Shown here piece after piece: positions 28,738 through 38,626 of a stretch of 64,000 nucleotides of DNA. The stretch spans positions 496,001 to 560,000 of the forward strand of contig CAVWJJ010000002.1 of the NCBI GenBank assembly GCA_963755395.1, written 5' to 3'. Numbering within the stretch: position 1 is the stretch's first letter; each line of letters starts with the position of its first letter. Position numbers and translations under genes: made by a program. Under the pieces are notes generated by a model. The model had not been told where the DNA came from. It searched no databases and saw nothing but the letters and a program-made list of their open reading frames with translations. Origin of the DNA: DAHVFK01 sp963755395. GTDB taxonomy: Bacteria > Pseudomonadota > Gammaproteobacteria > Burkholderiales > SG8-39.

Positions 28738-29640
28738 ATGCCTACCAAAGCGCGCAAGACCCGCATCGGACTCGCCCTCGGCTCGGGCGGCGCGCGCGGC
28801 TGGTCGCACATCGGCGTGATCCACGCGCTGCATGAGCTGGGCATCAAGCCGGATGTGGTGTGCGGCACTTCGATCGGCGCGCTGGTCGGCACCGCCTACG
28901 CCGCAGGGGATCTGGAGCGACTCGAGCGCTGGCTGCGGGGGATCGGGCGAGGCGACGTGCTCAAGCTGATGGACGTCGCCTGGGGCGGAGGCCTGATCAA
29001 GGGGCGCCGGCTGTTTGAACTATTCGCCGCGCACATCGAAGACCGGGATTTCTCGGCGCTCGCCCTGCCCTGCGGCGTGGTGGCCACCGACCTCGCCACG
29101 GGGCGCGAGATCTGGCTGCGCGAGGGACCGCTGCTCGAGGCGGTACGCGCCTCGATCGCGATGCCGGGCCTGTTCACGCCGGTCGAGCGCGACGGCATGC
29201 TGCTGGTCGACGGCGGCCTGGTCAACCCGGTCCCCGTGTCGATGTGCCGCGCGCTCGGCGCCGAGGTGGTGATCGCGGTCGATCTGGGCTGGGCAAAGCT
29301 GGGACGCTTTCGCCAGCATATCGGCGCGAGAATGGGCGGCTTGCGCGCGCCGTCGTGGCTCGACCGACTCACGCGGCTGGTGCGGCGCGGCGAGTTGAGC
29401 GAGGCGGAGCAGCGCCGCAACGCGCCTTCGATCATCGAGGCGATCCTGACCAGCATCGACATCATGCAAGTCAGGGTGGCGCGCAGCCGGCTCGCCGGCG
29501 ACCCGGCGGAAGTGATGGTGACGCCGATGCTGCCGGACTTCGCCACCATGGACTTTCACCGCGCGGCCGAGGCGATCGAGGAGGGCCGCGCGGCGGTCGC
29601 CCGCGCGCGCCCGATGCTGGAACGAATGACGGAGGTGTGA
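28738..29640 (+). CDS. Patatin-like phospholipase (RssA/NTE type)
   Basis: A 300-residue patatin-domain protein: oxyanion hole Gly-Ser-Gly-Gly-Ala-Arg-Gly (15-21), nucleophile elbow Gly-Thr-Ser-Ile-Gly with Ser45, and the second dyad residue Asp158 in Val-Asp-Gly-Gly. There is no signal peptide or transmembrane helix, so it is cytoplasmic or peripheral. Patatin enzymes hydrolyse acyl esters of membrane lipids; the in vivo substrate for this RssA-like group is not established. It is followed one base later by the aldo-keto reductase, so the two are co-transcribed. Confidence 0.9.
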   Translation: MPTKARKTRIGLALGSGGARGWSHIGVIHALHELGIKPDVVCGTSIGALVGTAYAAGDLERLERWLRGIGRGDVLKLMDVAWGGGLIKGRRLFELFAAHIEDRDFSALALPCGVVATDLATGREIWLREGPLLEAVRASIAMPGLFTPVERDGMLLVDGGLVNPVPVSMCRALGAEVVIAVDLGWAKLGRFRQHIGARMGGLRAPSWLDRLTRLVRRGELSEAEQRRNAPSIIEAILTSIDIMQVRVARSRLAGDPAEVMVTPMLPDFATMDFHRAAEAIEEGRAAVARARPMLERMTEV

Positions 29641-29641
29641 G

Positions 29642-30652
29642 ATGGACTATCGCAGACTGGGCCGCAGCGGCCTCAAGGTGTCGGTGCTGTGCCTCGGTGC
29701 GATGATGTTCGGCGATCGCACCGACGAGGCCGAGGCAGAGCGGATCGTGGCCTCGGCGCGCGAGGCTGGCATCAACTTCGTCGACACGGCGGACGCCTAC
29801 GCCAAAGGCGATTCGGAGCGCATTGTCGGGCGCCTGATCGCGACGGACCGGGAGCGCTGGGTCGTCGCCACCAAAGTCGGCAATACCGGCGCGCCGCCGC
29901 CGGACGACGCCGACCTGTCGCGCCGCCACGTGATGCGCGCGATCGACGCCTCGCTCGGGCGCCTCGGCACGGATTACGTCGACCTTTACTATCTGCACCT
30001 GGACGATGCCGGCACGCCGCTGGAGGAGACGGTGTCGACCATGGGCGACCTGGTGCGCGCCGGCAAGATCCGCTATTGGGGCGTGTCCAACTTCCGCGCT
30101 TGGCGCATCGCCGAGGCGGCGCTGCTCGCCGACCGGATCGGGGTGCCGCGCCCGGCCGTCTGCCAGCCCTACTACAACGCCGTGAACCGCATGCCCGAAG
30201 TGGAGGTGCTGCCTGCGTGCGAGCACTTCGGCCTCGGCGTGGTGCCCTACTCGCCGCTCGCGCGCGGCGTGCTCACCGGCAAGTACCGGCCGGGCGAGCC
30301 GCCGCCCGCGGACACGCGTGCCGGGCGCGGCGACAAGCGCATGATGCAGACCGAGTTTCGCGCCGAGTCGCTTGCGATCGCCGAAAAGATCAAGGCGCAG
30401 GCCCAGCGGCGCGGCATGAGCGCAGGCCAGTTCGCGCTCAATTGGGTGCTCAACAGTGGCGCGGTCACCAGCGTGCTCGCCGGGCCGCGCACGATGGAGC
30501 AGTGGACCGAGTACCTGGGCGCCCTGGGTCACGCCTTCGGCGCCGAGGACGAGGCGCTGGTCGGGGCGCTGGTCGCGCCCGGCCACCCTTCGACGCCGGG
30601 ATTCAACGATCCGCGCTACCCGATAACGGGCCGGCGACCGCGCCTGTCCTAG
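29642..30652 (+). CDS. Aldo/keto reductase
   Basis: A 336-residue TIM-barrel oxidoreductase. Asp50 of the catalytic tetrad lies in Phe-Val-Asp-Thr-Ala-Asp-Ala-Tyr, with Tyr55 five residues on. Later come a Lys in Val-Ala-Thr-Lys-Val and a His in Tyr-Tyr-Leu-His-Leu-Asp, then Gly-Val-Ser-Asn-Phe. It would reduce aldehydes or ketones with NADPH. It resembles the YajO/YghZ-like group. It starts one base after the patatin stop. Its own stop overlaps the stop of the convergent RND permease in CTAG. Confidence 0.9.
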   Translation: MDYRRLGRSGLKVSVLCLGAMMFGDRTDEAEAERIVASAREAGINFVDTADAYAKGDSERIVGRLIATDRERWVVATKVGNTGAPPPDDADLSRRHVMRAIDASLGRLGTDYVDLYYLHLDDAGTPLEETVSTMGDLVRAGKIRYWGVSNFRAWRIAEAALLADRIGVPRPAVCQPYYNAVNRMPEVEVLPACEHFGLGVVPYSPLARGVLTGKYRPGEPPPADTRAGRGDKRMMQTEFRAESLAIAEKIKAQAQRRGMSAGQFALNWVLNSGAVTSVLAGPRTMEQWTEYLGALGHAFGAEDEALVGALVAPGHPSTPGFNDPRYPITGRRPRLS

Positions 30653-33600
30653 CCGGCTTCGCCCGGCAAGGGCTCCGCTGCCGGCCGCGCCGCGTGGTCC
30701 GCCGCGAGCAGCAGGTACATCGCCGGCACCACGAACAGCGTGAACAGGGTGCCGATCGCGATGCCCGAGGCGATCACCAGGCCCATGTTGAAGCGGCTCA
30801 CCGCGCCGGCGCCGCTCGCGGTGATCAGCGGCACGACGCCGAACACCATTGCCGCGGTGGTCATCAGGATCGGGCGCAGCCGGATTCCGGCGGCCATCTC
30901 GATCGCCTCGCGCTTGGCGTGCCCTGCGCGCTGCAGGTTGTTGGCGAATTCGACGATCAGGATGCCGTGCTTGCTGATCAGTCCGATCAGCGTTACCAGA
31001 CCGACCTCGGTGTAGATGTTGAGGGTCGCGCCGCCGATTCCCAGGTTGATGAAGATCAGCGCGCCGCAGATCGACATCGGCACCGACACCAGGATGATGA
31101 CCGGGTCGCGGAAGCTCTCGAACTGGGCCGCGAGCGCGAGGAAGATGATGATCAGGGCGAAGAAGAACGTCACCACCAGGGCGCTCGACTCCTGCACGTA
31201 CTGGCGCGACTGGCCGGCATAATCGATCGAGTAGCCCTGCGGCAGCGTGCGCGCGGCGAGGTTCTGAAGATAGGCCAGCGCGTCGCCCTGCGCCACGCCG
31301 GGAAAGGGCACGCCCGAGATGGTGGCCGAGTTCTGCTGCTGGAAGTGGTTCAGCGTCTGCGGCACCACCTTGGTCTCGATATGCGCGATGGTCGAAAGCG
31401 GCACCATGTCGCCGCTCGCGGTGCGCAGGTAGTAGTTGCGCAGCTGGTCCGCGTTCAGGCGGTCGACCTGCTCGCACCTGCGGAATCACCTTGTAGGAGC
31501 GGTCGGCGAGGCTGAAGTAGTTGACGTAGCCGCCGCCCAGCATCGCCGACAGCGCGCCGCCGACGTCGCGCATCGACAGCCCGAGCTGCGCCGCGAGCTC
31601 GCGGTCGATCACCACCTCGACTGGGGCTGGTCGAACTTGAGGTCGCCGTCGATGAAGATGAACATGCCGCTCTTCTGCGCGTCCTGCAGGAACTTCTGCG
31701 CCACGTCGTTCAGGCGTTCGAACGGCTCGGTGGTCTGGATCACGAACTGGATCGGCAGCCCGAACGCGCCCGGCAGCGGCGGCGGCTGGAACACCACCAC
31801 CTTGATGCCTGCGATCTTGTTCAGCTGCTGCTGCACCGCGGGCTGCAGTTGCGCGGCAGTCTTGGCGCGCTGGTCCCAGGGCTTGAGCACCATGCCGGCA
31901 ATCGACTGGCCCGGCACATCGAGCTGGAACACGTGATCGGTCTCGGGATGCGAGGCGAAGTCCTTGTACACCTCGCGCGAGTAGAGCTGGCGCTGCACCA
32001 GCGTGGCGTTGGGCGCCGAGGTCGAGGACGAGATGAGGATGCCCTGGTCTTCCTGCGGCGCGAGCTCCGTCTTCGCGCCCGCGTACAGGAAGTAGATGCT
32101 GCCCAGGACGATCAGCGCGAAAACCCCGGTCACCGGCACGTAGGCGAGGGTACGGTGCAAAAGCGCCTCGTAGCGGCGATGCAGGCCGTCGAACGCATGG
32201 TCGAGATAGAGCACCAGCCGAGCCTGCCAGCCGTGCTCCGCGGGATTGTGCGGCTTGAGCATGCGCGAGCACATCATCGGCGAGAGCGTAAGCGCGACGA
32301 TCGCCGATACGGTCACGGCGCCGACCAGGGTAAACGCGAACTCCGTGAACAGCGCGCCGGTCAGGCCGCCGAGGAAGCCGATCGGCACGTACACCGCTAT
32401 CAGCACCACCGTCATCGCGATGATCGGGCCGCCCAGCTCGCGCGCGGCGAGCACCGCGGCCTGCATCGGGCGCAGCCCCTCCTCGAGGTGCCGGTTCACG
32501 TTCTCTACCACGATGATCGCGTCATCGACCACCAGCCCGATCGCCAGCACCAGGGCGAGCAGCGTAAGAAGATTGATGCTGAAGCCGAATATCAGCATCA
32601 CGGTGAAGGTGCCCACCAGGGACAGCGGAATCGCCAGGGTGGGAATGATCACCGAGCGCAGCGAGCCGAGGAAGGCGAACACCACCAGGGTGACGATGAG
32701 CAGGGCCTCGCTGAGCGTCTTCACCACCTCGGTGATCGAGCTGTTCACGAACTTGGTCGAGTCGTAGACGATGCGACCGTCGAGGCCCTGCGGCAGCTGG
32801 GCCTGGATCGCGGGAAAGGTGTCGCGCACGCGCTTGATCACGTCGAGCAGGTTGGCCGCGGGCGCCACCTGGATGCCGATGTAGACCGCCTGCTTGCCGT
32901 CGAAGCCGACCGCCGACTCGTAGTCCTCCGCGCCGAGCGTCACGTTGGCGACGTCCTCGAGCCTTACCACGGCGCCGTTCTGCTGCTTCACGATCAGGCG
33001 CTTGAACTCGTCCAGCGAGTGCAGGCTGGTGGATGCGGTCAGGTTGACCTGGACCATCTGGCCCTTGGTGCTGCCGACCGCCGACAGGTAGTCGTTGCTC
33101 GCGAGCGCCTGCTGCACGTCGCTGGCGGTGAGGCCGTAGGCGGCGAGCCTGTTCGGGTCCAGCCAGGCACGCAGCGCGAACAGCTTCTGGCCGAGCAGCT
33201 CCGCGGTCTGCACGCCCTCGACCGCCTGCAGCTTGGGCTGCACTACGCGCACCAGGTAGTCGGTGATCTTGTTGGCCGGCAGCACGTCGCTCGCGAAGCC
33301 GATGTACATCGCATCGATGGTCTGGCCGATCTTCACCGACAGCACCGGCTGCTGCGAGCCCTGCGGCAGCTGGTTGAGGACCGCGTTGACCTTGGTGTTG
33401 ATCTCGGTCAGCGCCTTGTCCGGGTCGTAATTGAGCCGCAGGTTGGCGGTGATCGTGCTCACGCTCTGGCTGCTGGAGGAAGTCATGTAATCGATGCCGT
33501 TGGCCTGGGCGATCGAATTCTCCAGCGGCGTCGTGATGAACCCCGCCACCAGCGCCGGATCGGCGCCGACGTAGGTGGTGGTCACGGTGACCACCGCGTT

Positions 33601-33723
33601 CTGCGTGCGCGGGTACTGCAGCACCGGCAGCAACGCGACCGAGCGCAGGCCCAGCACCAGCAGCAGCAGGCTCACCACCGTGGCGAGCACCGGCCGGCGG
33701 ATGAAGATGTCGGTGAATTTCAT
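30649..33723 (-). CDS. RND (HAE1-type) multidrug efflux permease, frame broken by two indels
   Basis: Joining three frames gives a permease of about 1024 residues. The first 700 are intact, with N-terminal Phe-Ile-Arg-Arg-Pro-Val-Leu-Ala, proton-relay Asp-Asp in Gly-Leu-Val-Val-Asp-Asp-Ala-Ile, and the expected twelve-helix layout. One base seems lost near 31620 (in the Asp-Gln-Pro-Gln segment), giving an early TGA, and one seems gained near 31474, restoring the frame for the last 250 residues. Net phase is zero. This is the last gene of the TetR-channel-adaptor-permease operon (13 bases after the adaptor). Two compensating slips in a conserved protein suggest sequence error. Confidence 0.88.
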
Positions 33724-33736
33724 GGCTCGCCCCGCC

Positions 33737-34867
33737 TCACTCGTCCTTCGGACGCGGGGCAGGGTTGTCGGTCGGCTGAACCGTGTTGTTGATCAGGATC
33801 GGAGTGCCGTTGCGCAGCTTGAGCTGGCCCGTGCTTACCACCGTCTCGCCCTCCTTGAGGCCGGTGAGCACGGCGATCTGGTCGCCGCGCGTCGCGCCGG
33901 TGGTGACGAAGCGCTGGGCGGCGACCAGCCGCGGCTTGCCGTCGGGCCCCTTGCCCTTGTCCTCGACCACGAACACGGTGTCGCCGTAGGGATTGAAAGT
34001 GATCGCGGTCTGCGGCAGGGTGAGGCGGCGCTCCTCGGCGCCGAACTCGACCGCGACGTTCACGAACATGCCGGGCAGCAGCCGGTGCTGCGGGTTGTGC
34101 AGCAAGGCGCGTACCTGCACATTGCGCGTGGCTTGATCCACCTTGGCATCGAGCGCGGCGATCTCCCCTTCGAAGCGCTCGCCCGGCAGCGCGTCGGCCG
34201 TGGCGCTCACCTTGAGGCCGGCGCGCATGCCCGCCAGTGCGCTCTGCGGCACGCTGAAATCGACGTACACCGGGTCCAGCGCCTGCAGCGTCACCAGCTT
34301 GGCGCCGGGCGCGACGTACTGGCCGAGGTCGACCGCGCGCAAGCCGAGCCGGCCGGCAAAGGGCGCGCGAATGTTCTTCTTGTCGACCAGCGCCTGCTGC
34401 GCGGCCACTTGCGCCTGCGCCACCTTGAGGTTGGCCGCGTCCGCATCGACCGTCGCCTGGCTCACCGCCTCGACCTTGAGCTGGCGCTGGTCGCGCTGAT
34501 AGTTCAGATCTGCCAGTCCGGCCGTGGCCTTGAGCGAGGCGAGCAGCGCCAGGTCGGAGGCGGCGTTCAGCTGCACCAGCGGCGCGCCGGCCGGCACTTC
34601 CTCGCCGGAGCGGAAATGGATCGCCGAGATGACGCCGGCGACTTCCGGCGCGAGGTCGGCGCCGCGCACCGCGCGCAGCGTGCCGATCGCGCTGAGCGCC
34701 GGCTGCCAGCTCTGGTAGCCGGCCTTGATGGTCGATACCGTCTGCGGCGGCACGCCTTGCGAGGAGAGGTACTTCTTGATCATGCGCGACTTGAAAGCCT
34801 GGAAGCCGAAAATGGCGCCGAAGATCACGCCGGCGATCAGCAGCATCAGGACCATGCGTTTGGTCAT
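33737..34867 (-). CDS. RND efflux periplasmic adaptor (membrane fusion protein)
   Basis: A 376-residue HlyD/AcrA-type adaptor with an N-terminal membrane anchor (about 5-22), a lipoyl half-motif, an alpha hairpin and the second lipoyl half (Ala-Pro-Phe-Ala-Gly-Arg-Leu-Gly), then barrel domains. The ATG at 34867 overlaps the channel-gene stop (ATGA), so I prefer it to a start 19 codons upstream. It is third in the tetR-channel-adaptor-permease operon. It resembles the adaptor at 1408-2499 in layout, so the two efflux operons probably belong to one pump subfamily. Confidence 0.93.
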   Translation of the reverse strand: MTKRMVLMLLIAGVIFGAIFGFQAFKSRMIKKYLSSQGVPPQTVSTIKAGYQSWQPALSAIGTLRAVRGADLAPEVAGVISAIHFRSGEEVPAGAPLVQLNAASDLALLASLKATAGLADLNYQRDQRQLKVEAVSQATVDADAANLKVAQAQVAAQQALVDKKNIRAPFAGRLGLRAVDLGQYVAPGAKLVTLQALDPVYVDFSVPQSALAGMRAGLKVSATADALPGERFEGEIAALDAKVDQATRNVQVRALLHNPQHRLLPGMFVNVAVEFGAEERRLTLPQTAITFNPYGDTVFVVEDKGKGPDGKPRLVAAQRFVTTGATRGDQIAVLTGLKEGETVVSTGQLKLRNGTPILINNTVQPTDNPAPRPKDE

Positions 34868-36369
34868 GGATTGCGACTCCCTGCAGGTTCGGAATTGGGC
34901 GCCTGCGCGGCGGCGTCGTGCCACCAGCCGCCGCCAAGCGCCTGGAACAGCGCCGCCGTGTCGGCGTAGCGCGCGGCCTGGGCCTGCACCAGCCCGATGC
35001 GGCTGCGCTGGTACTGCTGCTCCGCGTTGAGCAGCACAAGGGTGCTGGTGGCGCCGAGCTCGAACTGGCTGTGCGCGAGCTCGTAGCTGGCGCGCGCGGC
35101 GGCCGCGGCCTCGGCCTGCGCCTTGAGCGCCTGCGCGTCGCCTTCCAGCGCGCGCAGCGCATCGGCGACGTTCTGAAACGCCCCCAGCACCGTCTGGCGA
35201 TACTGCGCCATTGCCCGGTCGTAGGCCGCAACCGCCGCGCGCTCCTGCGCCTTGAGCGCGCCGCCGTGGAAGATCGGCTGCAGCAACCCGGCGCCGGCGT
35301 TCCAGATCATGCTGTTGGCGCCGAACAGGTCGCCGGTCTTGGTCGCGACCGTGCCGTAGGACGCGCTGAGCGTGAGCTGCGGGTACTCGGCGGCGGTCGC
35401 GACTCCGACCTGGGCGCTCGCCTCGTGCAGCAGCGCCTCGGCGGCCCGGATGTCGGGCCGCTGGCGCACCAGTTCGGAGGGCAGGCTGAGCGGCAGCTCG
35501 CGCGGCAGCGCGAGCCCGGCGAGCTCGAATTGCGGCAGCTGGGCGCTGGCGGGCGTCCTGCCCACCAGCGTTGCGAGCGCATTACGCGTCTGCGCCAGCG
35601 CCTTTTCCAGCGGCGGCAGCGCGGCGCGCGTCTGCGCCAGCTGTGCGCGCTGCACCAGCACCTCGGCGCGCGAGATCGCGCCCAGCGCGAGCTGCTTTTC
35701 GACCAGCGCGAGCGAGCGCTGCTGGGCGTCGATGATGTCTCGCGTGGCGCCGATCTGGGCCCGCAGCGAGGCCTCGCTCACCGCGGTGGTCACGATGTTC
35801 GAGGTAAGCGTCAGATAGGTCGCCGCGATCTGGTAGCGCTGGTAGTCGATCTGAGCCTCGAGCGACTCGAGCTCGCGCCGCGCGCCGCCGCTGGCGTCGA
35901 TCTGGTAGGACACGTTGACCGAGGCGTTGTACAGGTTGAAGGCCGGTATCCGCGCTTGCGGCTGGTTCTGGGAGGCGCCGGAAATCTGCTGCCGCGACGC
36001 GCCCAACCTGGCGTCGACGCTGGGATAGAGCACGGCGGTGGTCGCCCTGAGGTTTTCCTCCGACACGCGCAGCGCCGCCTGCGCCGCCTCGAGGGTCGGG
36101 CTGTCCGCGAGCGCGGCGCGGATCAGGCGGTCGAGTTCGGGCGAGCGAAAGACCTGCCACCACTCGGCGGGAATTTCGCGCCCGTAGACGAAGCGCTGCT
36201 CGGCGCCGCCGGCGACCGGCGCGGCGGCAGTCTGCGACGGCAGCGGCCCGGCGGCGTAGCCCGCGCCGGCGGGAGCCTCGGGCCGGCGGTAGTCGGGCCC
36301 CACGGTGCAGGACGCCAGCGCCGCGGCAGCCGCGGCCAGCGCCGCAAGACGAACCGGGCGCGGACTCAC
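34864..36369 (-). CDS. Outer-membrane efflux channel lipoprotein, NodT/OprM family
   Basis: A 501-residue lipoprotein: a signal peptide with lipobox Leu-Ala-Ser-Cys (Cys21), the Thr-Val-Gly-Pro-Asp-Tyr-Arg-Arg-Pro start, and paired efflux-channel repeats with Val-Arg-Gln-Arg-Pro-Asp-Ile-Arg-Ala-Ala-Glu near residue 315. The start is GTG and overlaps the TetR gene stop (GTGA). Gene order channel-adaptor-permease differs from the classical adaptor-permease-channel order but matches the first efflux operon here. Confidence 0.93.
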   Translation of the reverse strand: MSPRPVRLAALAAAAAALASCTVGPDYRRPEAPAGAGYAAGPLPSQTAAAPVAGGAEQRFVYGREIPAEWWQVFRSPELDRLIRAALADSPTLEAAQAALRVSEENLRATTAVLYPSVDARLGASRQQISGASQNQPQARIPAFNLYNASVNVSYQIDASGGARRELESLEAQIDYQRYQIAATYLTLTSNIVTTAVSEASLRAQIGATRDIIDAQQRSLALVEKQLALGAISRAEVLVQRAQLAQTRAALPPLEKALAQTRNALATLVGRTPASAQLPQFELAGLALPRELPLSLPSELVRQRPDIRAAEALLHEASAQVGVATAAEYPQLTLSASYGTVATKTGDLFGANSMIWNAGAGLLQPIFHGGALKAQERAAVAAYDRAMAQYRQTVLGAFQNVADALRALEGDAQALKAQAEAAAAARASYELAHSQFELGATSTLVLLNAEQQYQRSRIGLVQAQAARYADTAALFQALGGGWWHDAAAQAPNSEPAGSRNP

Positions 36370-37007
36370 AGCTGAGCCTCGACCACGGCGGCCGGTGCGA
36401 GGCCTTCGATCAGCGCGCTCACCATGTCGCGCACCCCGTGCTTAAAGGGCGCGGCGTGGCAGCTGAAATGTTCGCGCATCGCGGCCTGGAAGCATCCCGC
36501 GAGCAGCAGCTCGGCCGCCGCGCGCGCGTTCGCGCCGGGGGCGACGCGGCCCAGGCGCTGCTCGGCTTCAAGGTAGGCTGCCAGCGCGGCGCCGGACTCG
36601 CCCGGGCCGAGCTTGTTGCGCTCGAGGATCTGGCGCACGCGCAGGAGCAGCGTGCGGTCCGAGTAAAGCGAGCAGACCATCGGCGCGACCCTGAGGTGGA
36701 ACTCGAGCGCGGCGCGCGCGACCTGCTCCAGGTTCGCGCGCAGGCTGCGCCGGCCGACCTGCAATGCGAGGTCGTCTACCACCTGCTTGAACTCGCCCAT
36801 CCCGGCCTGGATCACCGCGAGCAGCAGCTCGGCCTTGTCGGCGAAATGGTGGTACAGGGCGCCCTCGGCGACGCCGGCCGCGCGCGCGATGTCGCGCGTG
36901 CTGGTGCGCGCCAGGCCGCGCTCGCACATCAGGCGCGTGGTGGCGGCAATCAGACGCTCGCGGGTGCCGCCGGCGGCGGCGCCAGAACGTACGGGGGAAC
37001 GAATCAT
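36366..37007 (-). CDS. TetR/AcrR family regulator of the RND efflux operon
   Basis: A 213-residue TetR repressor. The N-terminal helix-turn-helix (about 15-62) includes Thr-Ser-Thr-Arg-Asp-Ile-Ala-Arg-Ala-Ala-Gly-Val and Leu-Tyr-His-His-Phe-Ala-Asp-Lys. The C-terminal ligand domain is variable, as in the family. It is the first gene of the operon it presumably controls, followed by channel, adaptor and permease with overlapping stops and starts. Two near-identical palindromes and a promoter lie just upstream (37012-37057), so autorepression relieved by a pump substrate is likely. Confidence 0.9.
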   Translation of the reverse strand: MIRSPVRSGAAAGGTRERLIAATTRLMCERGLARTSTRDIARAAGVAEGALYHHFADKAELLLAVIQAGMGEFKQVVDDLALQVGRRSLRANLEQVARAALEFHLRVAPMVCSLYSDRTLLLRVRQILERNKLGPGESGAALAAYLEAEQRLGRVAPGANARAAAELLLAGCFQAAMREHFSCHAAPFKHGVRDMVSALIEGLAPAAVVEAQL

Positions 37008-37011
37008 GGTT

Positions 37012-37046
37012 TGAGCAGACGCTCACGAATTCTGAGCGACCGCTCA
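37012..37046. promoter_or_regulatory. Tandem TetR operators
   Basis: Two inverted repeats, TGAGCAGACGCTCA (37012-37025) and TGAGCGACCGCTCA (37033-37046), share TGAGC and GCTCA arms. Their centres are 21 bases apart, two helical turns. One overlaps the spacer and -10 of the predicted promoter; the other lies over the predicted transcription start. This is what is expected of cooperative TetR dimer binding. Confidence 0.75.
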
Positions 37047-37057
37047 ATCGATGTCAA
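37029..37057 (-). promoter_or_regulatory. Sigma-70-like promoter of the tetR-efflux operon
   Basis: On the minus strand, TTGACA (37057-37052, perfect -35) is followed after 17 bases by CAGAAT (37034-37029, -10). The predicted start lies near 37022, about 15 bases before the tetR ATG at 37007. Both operators overlap the region RNA polymerase would occupy. Confidence 0.65.
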
Positions 37058-37084
37058 GGCGCCGGCCTTGTTAGACTAACGGCG

Positions 37085-37930
37085 ATGGAACTCTCGCCGC
37101 AGGTCACGCTTGCCGTGCTCGGTGCCGCGCTGCTGCACGCGGGCTGGAACGCGCTGTTCAAGTCGAGTCCGGACAAGGCGCTCGAGAACGTCGCGCTCGC
37201 GGTCAGCCGCGGCGCGCTCGCGCTCGCCTGCGTGCCGTGGCTGCCCCTGCCGGCGCCCGCGTCCTGGCCCTGGATCGCGGCATCGGTGCTGGTGCACGTC
37301 GCCTATTTCTGGGCCCTGGCGGGAGCCTACCGCTGGGGCGACCTGACGTTCGCCTATCCGGTGATGCGCGGCGGGGCGCCGGTGCTGGTGGCGCTGGCGA
37401 GCGCGGCGCTGTTCGGCGAGGTCCTTTCCTGGCACCAGGCGGCGGCGGTGGCGCTGATCTGCGCCGGAATCCTCGCCTTCGCCCGTGGTCCGCGCGGCGA
37501 CGCGCAGGCCGGGCGGCGGGCGATGCTGTTCGCCCTCGGCAACGCGGCGGTGATCGCGACCTACACCCTAATCGACGCGCGCGGAGTGCGCCTGTCGGGC
37601 GCCGCGGTGAGCTACGCGCTATGGTTCTTCGTCGCCAACAGCGTAGTGCAGATCGCGCTCGGCGTGGCGGGGCGCGGGCGGGAGGTGCCGGGCTACCTGC
37701 GGCGCCACTGGCTGCGTGCGGCGATTGGCGGCGCCTTCACGCTGGGATCCTACGGCATCGCGCTGTGGGCCATGGCGCGCGCGCCGGTCGCGCTGGTGGC
37801 GGCGGTGCGGGAAACCTCGGTCGTGTTCGCCGCCGCGCTGGGCGCGCTGTTCCTCGGCGAGCGCTTCACGCTGCGGCGCGCGGGCGCCACCGCGACCGTG
37901 CTGGCCGGCCTGGTGGCGCTGCGTCTTTAG
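37085..37930 (+). CDS. EamA/DMT-superfamily membrane transporter
   Basis: A 281-residue integral membrane protein with about ten hydrophobic segments in two EamA-like halves; the second contains Arg-Glu-Thr-Ser-Val-Val-Phe-Ala-Ala. Family members export metabolites such as amino acids or cofactors, or import nucleotide sugars. It is divergent from the TetR efflux operon and shares its 77-base control region, so TetR could also affect this gene; a weak TAGACT -10 lies at 37072-37077. The stop is one base from the convergent glycine-zipper stop. Confidence 0.88.
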   Translation: MELSPQVTLAVLGAALLHAGWNALFKSSPDKALENVALAVSRGALALACVPWLPLPAPASWPWIAASVLVHVAYFWALAGAYRWGDLTFAYPVMRGGAPVLVALASAALFGEVLSWHQAAAVALICAGILAFARGPRGDAQAGRRAMLFALGNAAVIATYTLIDARGVRLSGAAVSYALWFFVANSVVQIALGVAGRGREVPGYLRRHWLRAAIGGAFTLGSYGIALWAMARAPVALVAAVRETSVVFAAALGALFLGERFTLRRAGATATVLAGLVALRL

Positions 37931-37931
37931 C

Positions 37932-38543
37932 TCAGCGCGCGGCAGGCTCGATCGCGCCGCCCGCCAGGCGCACGCGGTCTCCGGCGCGCCAAGGGGGCTG
38001 TTGCGCCAGCGTGACGACCCGCGTGCGACCGTCTTCCAGGCGCACGGTGACCTGCCACTGTTTCGTCGCGCGCGCCCGCTTCTCGACTTCGTTGCCGGCG
38101 AGCGCGCCGCCGACCGCGCCGACCACGCCCATCAGCGTCCTCGCGTTGCCTCCGCCCAGCTCGTGGCCGACCAGCGCGCCGGCGACGCCGCCGGCCACCG
38201 CGCCCAGGCCGGTGCCCTTGCCTTTGACCTCCACTTCGCGCACTCCTTCGACCACGCCGCAGTCGGCGCATGCCGGCCTGGCCTCGGCAACCTGGGCTGC
38301 AGGCTCGGCGCGCTTGGCCGCGGCCGCGGCCGCGCGGCGCAAGGGTTTGTGCGTCGCTTTGGTCTCTGGCGCCTTGGCTGCGGCTGCAGGCGCTTGCGCG
38401 GGCGCGGACGCTGCGGTGGGCTCGGAGGCGCCTTTGCTTCCGGGGAGCAAGCCTGTGAACGCGGCAACGCCGACCGCTGCCAGCACGATCACGGCGGCCG
38501 CTGCAGTGGCGACCAGGGGGTGTAGCTTATTGGCGACACTCAT
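37932..38543 (-). CDS. Glycine-zipper 2TM-domain protein
   Basis: A 203-residue protein with an N-terminal membrane anchor (about 12-33), an Ala- and Pro-rich linker, and a glycine-zipper region (about 108-155: Gly-x-x-x-Gly repeats in Gly-Thr-Gly-Leu-Gly-Ala-Val-Ala-Gly-Gly-Val-Ala-Gly). A small domain ending in Trp-x-Val-Thr-Val-Arg-Leu-Glu-Asp-Gly follows. It matches glycine-zipper 2TM envelope proteins (Rick_17kDa_Anti/SlyB-like) of unknown precise role. A Cys-Ala-Asp-Cys pair precedes the zipper. A GGGAG ribosome-binding site lies before the ATG. It is 83 bases downstream of lysS. Confidence 0.82.
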   Translation of the reverse strand: MSVANKLHPLVATAAAAVIVLAAVGVAAFTGLLPGSKGASEPTAASAPAQAPAAAAKAPETKATHKPLRRAAAAAAKRAEPAAQVAEARPACADCGVVEGVREVEVKGKGTGLGAVAGGVAGALVGHELGGGNARTLMGVVGAVGGALAGNEVEKRARATKQWQVTVRLEDGRTRVVTLAQQPPWRAGDRVRLAGGAIEPAAR

Positions 38544-38626
38544 TGGATTGATCTCCCGTCATCGATTTGCAGACCTGCGATAGACCGGAGCCGATCGCCT
38601 GGGTTCCGCGGCGGGGCATCAATCGG

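Noticed and set aside
29471..32272. A 933-codon minus-strand open frame
   Set aside because: Only a short part (about 31474-31620) carries real RND permease sequence, because of two indels; the rest is antisense or out of frame.
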